64,000 nucleotides of DNA from positions 1-64,000 of the forward strand of contig NZ_ABLD01000020.1 in assembly GCF_000172415.1 (NCBI RefSeq), given 5' to 3'. Every line of letters starts with the position of its first letter. Position 1 is the stretch's first letter. The translations under genes and the position numbers were made by a program. This document shows, one piece after another, positions 57,454 to 64,000 of the stretch. This DNA is from Paraburkholderia graminis C4D1M (lineage in GTDB: Bacteria; Pseudomonadota; Gammaproteobacteria; Burkholderiales; Burkholderiaceae). Under the pieces are notes generated by a model that ran no database searches, was not told where the DNA came from, and was given only the letters and a program-made list of their open reading frames with translations.

Positions 57454-57801
57454 TCAATGCACCTTGGGAAAACCGTGACGTTCTGCGAGCAGGTCCAGAA
57501 TGCGGCGAGTATCGGTCACGAAGCGCTTGTCGCCCAGCACCTGTGCATCGGCAGGCGCGGGTTGTTCGTCGCCGAAAATCAGCACAGGCAGCCCCTGGTG
57601 GTCAGCGTCGAGCGCCGCGACCACTTCAGCGCGCGGACGCGCAAACGCCACCCTGCGAATGTCGAGGCGCGCGTTGCGCGGCGCATCGCTCGCGAGCAGT
57701 CCTTCAATGGGCGCGCCCGCCGGACAGATGAAGCGCTCGCCCGGGTACTTCGGGTCGGTGAAGCCCGGTTCCAGCAATAGCAGCAAGTCTCGTCGGCTCA
57801 T
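57454..57801 (-). CDS. DUF3088 family protein
   Basis: A 115-residue protein starting MSRRDLLLLLEPGFTDPKYP, with FICPAGAPIEGLLAS and a late LIFGDEQPAPAD stretch. This is the small thioredoxin-like family DUF3088; a single Cys (FICP) stands where a thioredoxin active site might be. It follows the ACAD-type flavoprotein by 44 bp, so the two form an operon. Role unknown, possibly redox. Confidence 0.75.
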   Translation of the reverse strand: MSRRDLLLLLEPGFTDPKYPGERFICPAGAPIEGLLASDAPRNARLDIRRVAFARPRAEVVAALDADHQGLPVLIFGDEQPAPADAQVLGDKRFVTDTRRILDLLAERHGFPKVH

Positions 57802-57845
57802 GGTGTTCCGTGACGGCAAGTGGATAAAAACGAGGCACGGCCGCG

Positions 57846-59063
57846 CTAGAACACGCGACCTTCGGTGAGATGCGTTGTCACGCCGTTCAATTCGTAGTCG
57901 CCGATCACTCGCGCTTTGTGAAGCAGCGGATTGTGGCTGAATATGGTGCGTAGATTGCGCCAGTGGCGATCGAAGTTGTGTGAGCGCGCAGTCGCCGACG
58001 CACCACCGATTTCGAACAGCCGCTCGGCCGTATGCAGCGCGAGTTTGCTGACGACGAGCTGGGTCTTCGCGGTTGCAAGCGCGCCTTCCAGCACCAGTTC
58101 TTCGGCGTTCGCCGCGCCGTTGCGGATCGCATTCGCCGAGCGATCCAGCGTGCGTGCATTCTGCTGCACGAGCGCGTCGATCGAGTGGCTGTGCGCCGCA
58201 ATGTCGCCCACCACCTGCTGCACGAAGCCATCTTCGCGCGAAGATGGAGCGGGACTGTGAAGCACCGGACGGCCATGCTGCACGACGTAGCGTCGCGCGT
58301 CGGCGAGAATATTGCGCACAATTCCCGCAGCGACGGCAACGAGATGCAACTGTCGCAACGCACCACCGTGCCGACCTGGGAGAGTCCCGTAACCGCGTGC
58401 GGAGATCTCGTGCGCAAAGACCTGCACATTGTCGAGCAGAAGACTGCCGCTCGCCGTCATGCGCTGTCCCATGCCATCCCAATCGTCGACGACCTGAAGG
58501 CCTTCACGCGATACCGGCACAATGAACGATACGTTTTCGCCGTTCTCGTCCTGCACGTTGATCCGCGCATAGTCCGCGAACGCCGTACCGGTCGAGTAAT
58601 ACTTCTTGCCGGTCACGCGGAAATGCTCGCCGTCGCGCACGAGCCTCGTGACAATTTCGCCGGGCCGCGATGTGCCCAGTTCCGTCGATGCCCCGCCGAA
58701 AATCGCGCCTTGCCTTACCCGTTCGATCTGCGTGTCGTTGAACGACGAACGCGGCGACAGCAACAGTTGCTCAGTCTGATCGTAGTGAATCCGTAGAGCG
58801 TGCGCGACGTTCGACTCGTGAGCTGCCAAAGTACTCACGACATGAAAGAGATCTTCGAGCGATCCGCCAAGGCCGCCCCACTCGACTGGAAATCGCAGCA
58901 CACCCAGCCCCGATGCACGAAATAGCGCGAAGCGGTCCAGCGGCAATTCGCGCCGCAGTTCGCGCCCGGCCGCATCTTCTCCGATTGCCTGCGCGAGCGC
59001 GGGCAATGCTGCAAGCGCACTTTCGAGTTTCGAGCGTTTAATGGTGTCCTGAGACGCCTGCAT
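57846..59063 (-). CDS. acyl-CoA-dehydrogenase-like flavin monooxygenase (SfnB/DszC type)
   Basis: About 405 residues from the ATG at 59063, which follows AGGAAACCAGTCT. It has the acyl-CoA dehydrogenase fold, with GLGVLRFPVEWGGLGGSLED and RLVRDGEHFRVTGKKYYSTG. The conserved catalytic Glu region of true acyl-CoA dehydrogenases is not seen, and the C-terminus (RHWRNLRTIFSHNPLLHKAR) is that of the SfnB / DszC group: flavin-dependent oxygenases of sulfur acquisition. It fits with the SfnG- and DszA-like enzymes of the cluster. Confidence 0.83.
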   Translation of the reverse strand: MQASQDTIKRSKLESALAALPALAQAIGEDAAGRELRRELPLDRFALFRASGLGVLRFPVEWGGLGGSLEDLFHVVSTLAAHESNVAHALRIHYDQTEQLLLSPRSSFNDTQIERVRQGAIFGGASTELGTSRPGEIVTRLVRDGEHFRVTGKKYYSTGTAFADYARINVQDENGENVSFIVPVSREGLQVVDDWDGMGQRMTASGSLLLDNVQVFAHEISARGYGTLPGRHGGALRQLHLVAVAAGIVRNILADARRYVVQHGRPVLHSPAPSSREDGFVQQVVGDIAAHSHSIDALVQQNARTLDRSANAIRNGAANAEELVLEGALATAKTQLVVSKLALHTAERLFEIGGASATARSHNFDRHWRNLRTIFSHNPLLHKARVIGDYELNGVTTHLTEGRVF

Positions 59064-59368
59064 AGACTGGTTTCCTTTTGCTACCGCACACATCTTGAGA
59101 TGGCCACGGCGGAAAGCCGCGCCACCATCGTTGACGAATTCACGCCGTATACGTGGGTTCGACGCAGCAGTATAGGTGCGCAGCTTTCGAGACAGAACCA
59201 GCGAATCAAGCTATGAATATGCACGATTCCGAAATGCGAATCGCCGATAAGGATTGGTGAATTTGTTATTGGTGGCCAGGCATCGAGTTCGTATTCGATG
59301 CCGGTCAGCGCGCGAGGCGCTCGACTCTTTCATGTCGCTGCGCCACTGCCGATTGCGAGTAGCGCGGC
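59064..59368. other. intergenic region between ACAD-type gene and esterase gene
   Basis: 305 bp upstream of the ACAD-like gene and after the esterase gene's stop. It should contain the promoter of the sulfur-type minus-strand operon; the palindrome at 59224-59243 is listed separately. No further gene seen. Confidence 0.45.
59224..59243. promoter_or_regulatory. palindrome CGATTC-N8-GAATCG upstream of the ACAD-like gene
   Basis: CGATTC (59224-59229) and GAATCG (59238-59243) are perfect arms eight bases apart, 160 bp upstream of the ACAD-like start codon. Spacing suits a dimeric activator site, for example of LysR type (CysB/Cbl regulators govern sulfur genes), but no motif match was checked. 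Confidence 0.3.
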
Positions 59369-60463
59369 TTACCCGCGTCGCGGATGGTCAAGAAAGAAGC
59401 GAAGCATTTCCGCACTTGCGTCCGGCCCGGCAGGGTCCGTGTAACTGCCTCCTGCGTTCCCGCCTGCCCACGCGTGCCCGGCGCCATGAATGGTCCATAG
59501 TTCTGCGTCGATGCTATCGGCGGAATGCAGTCGGCAGACAGTGCAGGCGCGCCGGCCCTGGTAGATCCGGTGCCCTTCGCTAGGGTCGTCAGGCCGTGCA
59601 GCGAAGCCATGCAGAAGCCGGGTCGCATTCGCGATGTTGACTGTGGCATCGGCGTCACCGTGAAAGACGATGACGGGCCGTTTCGGCGACAAGCGCTCAT
59701 TTTCTGGCGTGTGCCGTGCCCCACGCGGACGTTTGCCCCCTTTCATCGCCGCCAGCGCCGATGGCAGATCGTGCGCGCACCCTGCCGGAAGACCGGAATG
59801 AACGCCGGCCGCGGCGTACAGTTCGGGGTATTCGGCGATCATGATCGCCGCCATTGCGCCCCCCGCAGACATGCCCGCGACATACACGCGCGTGGGATCG
59901 ACGCTGTGAGTGGAGATGATTTCGCGCGTGATGCCAGCAATCAACGACGGCTCCCCGCGATCGCGCTGCTGATCATCCGGTTTGAACCAGTTCCAGCACT
60001 TTGACGGATTCGCCTGCGGCGGTTGCACCGGATAAGCAACGAGAAACCGATGCCGATCGGCAAGCGCATTCATTTGTGTGCCTGCTGCGAAGTCGTCGGC
60101 GTCCTGCGTGCATCCGTGCAGCATCACCAGTAATGGCAACGGTTCGCCCACGGCCCCCGCTGGCACATACAGCCGATACTGACGGCGACCGGCGGCGTTC
60201 GCATACGCATGCGTGCCGAAATATCCGCGGTCTTCCACGTCAATACAGTCTTCTCGTGCGCCACGCGCCGCAGTCTCACTTACGTTTGCAGGAGCGAAAT
60301 CCGCGGACACTGGGCCGTTTTCTCGTCGTGCCGAGTTATTCGGTGTGCCGATGTCGCCTCGCAGCGCGCGTTGTATCGCTTCTGTCGCTTCTGCAACGCC
60401 GCGTGTACGCAGCAAGGTCATCGCATCGTGCATCGAGTTCAAAAAGCCTTCGTTGAGTTTCAT
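59369..60463 (-). CDS. PHB depolymerase-family esterase (LpqC type)
   Basis: About 364 residues from the ATG at 60463 (MKLNEGFLNSMHDAMTLLR). An N-terminal helical part is followed by a catalytic domain with YVPAGAVGEPLPLLVMLHG, the lipase box GMSAG (YVAGMSAGGAMAAIM), the Asp in HGDADATVN and the His in GAGHAWAGG. Such enzymes cut polyhydroxybutyrate or short esters; no secretion signal is seen, so an intracellular role is likely. It follows the CopG-type gene by 40 bp in the same operon. Confidence 0.87.
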   Translation of the reverse strand: MKLNEGFLNSMHDAMTLLRTRGVAEATEAIQRALRGDIGTPNNSARRENGPVSADFAPANVSETAARGAREDCIDVEDRGYFGTHAYANAAGRRQYRLYVPAGAVGEPLPLLVMLHGCTQDADDFAAGTQMNALADRHRFLVAYPVQPPQANPSKCWNWFKPDDQQRDRGEPSLIAGITREIISTHSVDPTRVYVAGMSAGGAMAAIMIAEYPELYAAAGVHSGLPAGCAHDLPSALAAMKGGKRPRGARHTPENERLSPKRPVIVFHGDADATVNIANATRLLHGFAARPDDPSEGHRIYQGRRACTVCRLHSADSIDAELWTIHGAGHAWAGGNAGGSYTDPAGPDASAEMLRFFLDHPRRG

Positions 60464-60503
60464 TAATTTCCCACTTTCTGATGTTGGCTTCGGCCTCAGG
60501 CGG

Positions 60504-60929
60504 CTAGAGAATTCTGCCGGCGAGCGCCGCCTTGACGGCAGGCGAAGCGTGAAAGGCACCCAGCACGACGACGCTTTCGATAGTCGCCAGCGCGAGTTCC
60601 GGGGAAACGTCGGCAGCAATAGTGGCCAACCCAAGGACCTGAATATTCAGACGCTCGTGCGCGGCCTGGATCGCCTCCAGATCTTGTCTGGAAAAACGCT
60701 GCAGCCCGAGCACCAGCGAACGACGCGCAACCGTTTCCCGCACGACCCCCGCATGCAGCGCGAGCTGGTTGCGGATTGCCGTTCGGATCAGGTCCGTCCG
60801 GTTCGAATAAAAGCCTTCCTCGACGAGCAGATCGATCTGCCCGAGGTCAACGGGGCCGAGGTTGATCGTGATTTTTTCCGACTCGCCGCCTGCCGGGCGC
60901 GGCGTTACGACAGCAGACTGTTTTTTCAT
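60504..60929 (-). CDS. CopG / ribbon-helix-helix family regulator
   Basis: A 141-residue protein from the ATG at 60929. Residues 19-55 (ITINLGPVDLGQIDLLVEEG, SNRTDLIRTAIRNQL) are a ribbon-helix-helix DNA-binding unit; the rest is helical and probably multimerises or senses a ligand. The frame is open upstream without a start signal. A perfect palindrome begins 14 bp from the start codon, so it most likely represses its own operon with the esterase. Confidence 0.82.
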   Translation of the reverse strand: MKKQSAVVTPRPAGGESEKITINLGPVDLGQIDLLVEEGFYSNRTDLIRTAIRNQLALHAGVVRETVARRSLVLGLQRFSRQDLEAIQAAHERLNIQVLGLATIAADVSPELALATIESVVVLGAFHASPAVKAALAGRIL

Positions 60930-60943
60930 TTTTCCATCCGTAC

Positions 60944-60961
60944 ACCATCCAACGGGATGGT
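60944..60961 (-). promoter_or_regulatory. perfect operator-like palindrome ACCATCC-AACG-GGATGGT
   Basis: ACCATCC (60944-60950), AACG, GGATGGT (60955-60961): seven-base perfect arms with four bases between, just upstream of the CopG-type gene start (60929). A third partial copy (CCATCC at 60934-60939) lies alongside. This is where an autorepressor of ribbon-helix-helix type would bind and block transcription. Confidence 0.6.
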
Positions 60962-61261
60962 TATACGCGGGTTTGCCGGAGGGCGCAACGCATAAAAAGC
61001 GGGCCAGAGGCGATGGGCGGAACGTCGTTGTGCACCGGACGGCGAAGGGTTTGCCGGGGAAATAAACAGCAGCCGGTACGGCGGCATGGCTACCGCGTGA
61101 GCGTGAGGTGTGGCCCGCCGCCTGCAGCCGGCGAGCACGCGAGATGGCTCTGGCCCGAGCACCAGAAAGTCGAAGCCGCCCCTCGGATTCGGACGGCACG
61201 CGTCATTGCGGCAGACCGTAGGGGCGTCGGCCCGTCGGCTCCGCGGTCCGCCGTTGCACGC

Positions 61262-62065
61262 CTATTCCTGGTGACAATGCACCTTGAAGTGTCTCAGCAT
61301 GGCGGGCCCGAACGCATTGCTGATGGCCACATCGGCCGCATCACGACCATATGCCATCAGAATGCGCCCAATGCGCGGTGCGTTGTTGCGAGGGTCGAAC
61401 GTTTGCCAGCTGCCGCCGACGTAGGCCTGAAACCAGCCCGCGAAATCCATCGGCGCCTCTACCGGCGGCAGGCCAATGTCGCTGATATATCCGGTGCAGT
61501 AGCGCGCCGGAATATTCATCGCACGGCATAGCGTGACGCCGAGATGCGCAAAGTCCCGGCAGACGCCTGTGCGTTCGCGGTACACATCGACTGCGGTTTT
61601 GGTCGCTCGCGCGTGTCCGTAGTCAAACCGGATATGCCGGTGCACGAAATCGCAGATTGCGAGAACCGTCTCGCGGCCCGGCGGACACTGCCCAAAGATC
61701 TTCCACGCAACATCGACCAGCAGATCGGTTTCGCAGTAGCGGCTGCCCAGCAGGAAAACCAGCGTCTCGTCGGGCAACTGTTCAACCGGATCGCGCCGAC
61801 CGTCGATAGGCCGCGTTTCCATCGACTCCGGCACGTTCAGCAGCGCCGTCGTGCTCAATCCAATCCGGCCGGCGGGCGCGACGATCCGGCTGCACAGGTT
61901 GCCGTAGCCATCGCGATACTGCCTGATCGGCACCGGCGGATCGGTAACAAGCACGTCCGCCACAAGAATATCCTTCGCATGCGAAGAATGCGTGTTCAAC
62001 ATCAGCATCATCGGCGTCGGTCCTGGACACTCGAACGACAGCTCATATCCGACGCGAAGCTTCAT
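61262..62065 (-). CDS. transglutaminase-like cysteine peptidase-fold protein
   Basis: About 267 residues from the ATG at 62065 (MKLRVGYELSFECPGP), which follows CAGGAGCTCCG. An N-terminal beta region leads to a transglutaminase core: catalytic Cys in GVCRDFAHLGVTLCRA, Asp in TFDPRNNAPRIGR. Where the family normally has HAW the sequence reads AGW (PMDFAGWFQAY), so the triad His is not at the usual place; a subfamily with this change seems to exist. Such proteins are often near alpha-E or ATP-grasp genes, none of which is here. Role unknown. Confidence 0.82.
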   Translation of the reverse strand: MKLRVGYELSFECPGPTPMMLMLNTHSSHAKDILVADVLVTDPPVPIRQYRDGYGNLCSRIVAPAGRIGLSTTALLNVPESMETRPIDGRRDPVEQLPDETLVFLLGSRYCETDLLVDVAWKIFGQCPPGRETVLAICDFVHRHIRFDYGHARATKTAVDVYRERTGVCRDFAHLGVTLCRAMNIPARYCTGYISDIGLPPVEAPMDFAGWFQAYVGGSWQTFDPRNNAPRIGRILMAYGRDAADVAISNAFGPAMLRHFKVHCHQE

Positions 62066-62314
62066 CGGAGCTCCTGGTTTAACTGATCGTTGGGAGGTGC
62101 GGGGCAGGCATTCCAAAGTGGTGGGGAAGCCTGCAATAACATCATCCCACGATGCGAGGCGCTTCGCCCTGCATCAAAAACAATCGCATGCCGGTGTTGC
62201 CGGCTGGGCAGCACTTTATGAAGAATCGCGACCTATCGCCACCTCGCCGCGGCCAACCGGATGTTTGCCTGCCGGGATGGCCCCGGCAGTCGGTCTTTGC
62301 CAGACGCCGGACGA

Positions 62315-63508
62315 TCACACCATATCGCGCTCGGGGGCGTCCCGCGTCTGACCGGGTGATTCTCCGACCACCCGATTCCTTCCCGCGCGCTTCGCTGCAT
62401 AGAGCAGCTGATCGGCGCGCGCGAGCAGCGCCCCGACGTCCTCACCAGGCCGGTAGCGCGCGATGCCAGCACTGGTCGTGACGCGCAGCGTAGCCTCGAT
62501 CTCATCGAAGCGCGAAGATTCCAGCACAGTACGTAAGCGCTCGACGATCTCATACGCGAATTTGTCGTCAGCACCGGGCAGCAGAAGCACGAACTCCTCG
62601 CCGCCGATGCGCGCCACCACGTCTTTCTCGCGCACCGCGGCGCGCAGGATTGCGGCGAACTGGCGCAGCACCGCATCGCCGGCCGCATGCCCGTAACGGT
62701 CATTGATGGACTTGAAGTTGTCGATGTCGAAAGCGATCAGCGTGAGCGGATAGCTTCGCCGGTCCGCGACGCGCCGGCCCGCCAGGCGTTCAAACGCGCG
62801 CCGATTCAACGTTTCGGTGAGCGAATCGAGATCGCGTTCGAGAGTCAGCCGGTCGATTACGTCCGACATCGCGGCGGCCAGCAGCACGAGCCCCAACACA
62901 GCGCCCATCAGGGCGAGCGACAACTGTAGCAAGACCCAGAAAATGGTTCGCGCGAACGGCGCAGTGCTATGCGGCAAGGGTTGGATCGTAGTGAGCGACG
63001 TTCTGATGAAAAAGCTGACGCCGAAGATCAGCAGCACCCAGAGGAGAACGTGGTTGATGATGCGGCCATTGCAGTGTTTCCTGAAACGGATCGCGGTAAA
63101 CAACATCAACAGCCCGGCGCTGAAGTTCAGAATGTAGATACGCACCAGCAGGTTCGGCGTCACGAAGGAGAAGTAATGCATGCCGGCCAGCACCAGCACG
63201 AACATCGACGCATGCGTCACCAGTCGCAGGTGAAGCCCGGCCCTGCGCATCACACCTTCCGCCAACAGTTGAATGCTCAACGCATAAAACGTTGCCGATA
63301 CAAGCGCGTTCAATCGCCATTCATCAGGCAGGTGGCAGATCTGCACTGCGGAGCCGAGTGCGAAAGCAACAAACGAAGCGGCAAGAAGGCGCAGATAACG
63401 CAGTCGTCGATCATAGAACCATGCACACGCAAAACCGAACGCAAAGACGGCCGTGATGCCTGGAATGATCAATTGAATGAGTTGATTGGGCGTTATCTGA
63501 ACGGACAT
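62315..63508 (-). CDS. membrane diguanylate cyclase (GGDEF domain)
   Basis: A 397-residue protein. About six membrane segments occupy residues 10-215 (for example LIIPGITAVFAFGFACAWFY), followed by a GGDEF domain with the active-site variant GGEEF (RIGGEEFVLLLPG) and a product-inhibition site RxxD (REKD) five residues before it. It should make cyclic di-GMP and be feedback-controlled. No EAL domain. The frame opens directly with MSVQITPNQLIQLI. Confidence 0.92.
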   Translation of the reverse strand: MSVQITPNQLIQLIIPGITAVFAFGFACAWFYDRRLRYLRLLAASFVAFALGSAVQICHLPDEWRLNALVSATFYALSIQLLAEGVMRRAGLHLRLVTHASMFVLVLAGMHYFSFVTPNLLVRIYILNFSAGLLMLFTAIRFRKHCNGRIINHVLLWVLLIFGVSFFIRTSLTTIQPLPHSTAPFARTIFWVLLQLSLALMGAVLGLVLLAAAMSDVIDRLTLERDLDSLTETLNRRAFERLAGRRVADRRSYPLTLIAFDIDNFKSINDRYGHAAGDAVLRQFAAILRAAVREKDVVARIGGEEFVLLLPGADDKFAYEIVERLRTVLESSRFDEIEATLRVTTSAGIARYRPGEDVGALLARADQLLYAAKRAGRNRVVGESPGQTRDAPERDMV

Positions 63509-64000
63509 CTAGCTCGTTCTCCGCTGCAGGCTACAACACCGACGTGCCTACGAGTTCGCGTTGCGAGGTCCCATTCTAAAGGCGCTGCAACCGTCGGGAG
63601 AACGTGCAGATGCGAAGACAACCGTTGGTCTTCCGGTTGACTTCTGCATGCCCCTCCGGCAAACGACATGGCTGGCCATTCACCGGGCTCGACTTGCCGC
63701 ATGCGGCTATCGACCGGTCACTTCTAGCGATACGTCCACGATTTCCGGCTCGTAGACGCTTGCAAGCGCAGTCCGGGGAATCCGGTTATGTGATCGCCGC
63801 CCGGCAGCCTGGCCGCGGCGCGTGCATCGAAGTGCGTTCTTCCTCCGGCGTAGGACTCGCAGCTCCGCCCTATTCGTTCTCGTCGAAGTAGTGAAGTGGC
63901 CTTTGCCTGGCGGGCCTCTGCCGACCAACCTACGCCAGAGCCTACGCCAGAATACATCGCAGCTGTTTGACACGCTCGTGTCGCTTTTTTGCTACAAACA
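63509..64000. other. right-edge region, no gene assigned
   Basis: No convincing coding sequence. A minus-strand frame at 63707-63973 (88 codons, ending ALASVYEPEIVDVSLEVTGR) has a somewhat protein-like C-terminus but a very Arg-rich body and no start signal; it is more likely noise or the edge of something degraded. A weak terminator-like hairpin lies near 63969-63990. Confidence 0.45.
63969..63990 (+). terminator. weak Rho-independent terminator-like hairpin
   Basis: GACAC (63969-63973), loop GCTC, GTGTC (63978-63982), then GC and six Ts (63985-63990). The stem is only 5 bp, so this is a weak candidate; it would end a + strand transcript, although no + strand gene is recognised before it. 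Confidence 0.3.

Overview
The window reads as chromosomal DNA of a Burkholderiaceae betaproteobacterium, most like Paraburkholderia or Caballeronia. This is judged from the high G+C coding bias, the gene families, and a phosphoketolase / DUF3141 / acetate kinase gene set of the kind seen in that group. No rRNA, tRNA, CRISPR array, integrase or insertion sequence was recognised.

Layout. (1) 1-3684 is a catabolic block on the + strand: the frameshifted 3' end of an iron-dependent alcohol dehydrogenase / maleylacetate reductase, a YCII-family protein, an SDR, a small unknown protein, a Gfo/Idh/MocA dehydrogenase and a LysR regulator. (2) 3862-7793 is a translationally coupled pair, a periplasmic sugar-type binding protein and a hybrid sensor kinase. 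(3) 7821-21048 is a ten-gene collinear minus-strand locus: TonB-dependent receptor, exbB, exbD, tonB, yejA, yejB, yejE, yejF, tldD, tldE. Read in order it is outer-membrane uptake, its own energy transducer, inner-membrane peptide import, and a cytoplasmic TldD/TldE peptidase. This is the most interesting system in the window. (4) 21049-22391 is a long non-coding gap, followed by a DUF2092 protein coupled to a low-complexity secreted protein.

(5) 24099-42288 is a fermentation / energy-survival island: a TPR glycosyltransferase-like protein, a SYLF lipoprotein, D-lactate dehydrogenase, an AspT-type exchanger, glgX, glgP, xfp, DUF3141, pta, ackA, fabI and a small RRM-like protein. The pathway logic is glycogen to sugar phosphate, to acetyl phosphate by phosphoketolase, to ATP by acetate kinase, with lactate as electron sink. 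Three members of this island carry the same palindromic motif, TAGGACC-(TT/AT)-GGTCC or a close variant, 90-135 bp upstream of their start codons, which suggests one shared regulator. (6) 42464-43697 holds a divergent HxlR regulator and an F420-type NADP oxidoreductase.

(7) 43734-59063 is an organosulfur-type cluster: two flavin-dependent (LLM) monooxygenases, an aldo/keto reductase, an acyl-CoA-dehydrogenase-like flavoprotein of the SfnB/DszC type, a DUF3088 protein, one dipeptide-type ABC transporter and three paralogous binding proteins. It also holds two or three short truncated reading frames that look like remnants of lost genes. (8) 59369-64000 carries a CopG-type repressor with a perfect palindrome just upstream of its start, the PHB-depolymerase-like esterase it probably controls, a transglutaminase-like protein and a diguanylate cyclase.

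Start codons were chosen from ribosome-binding sites, signal peptides and overlaps. All functions are read from motifs and context by eye; no database search was possible.
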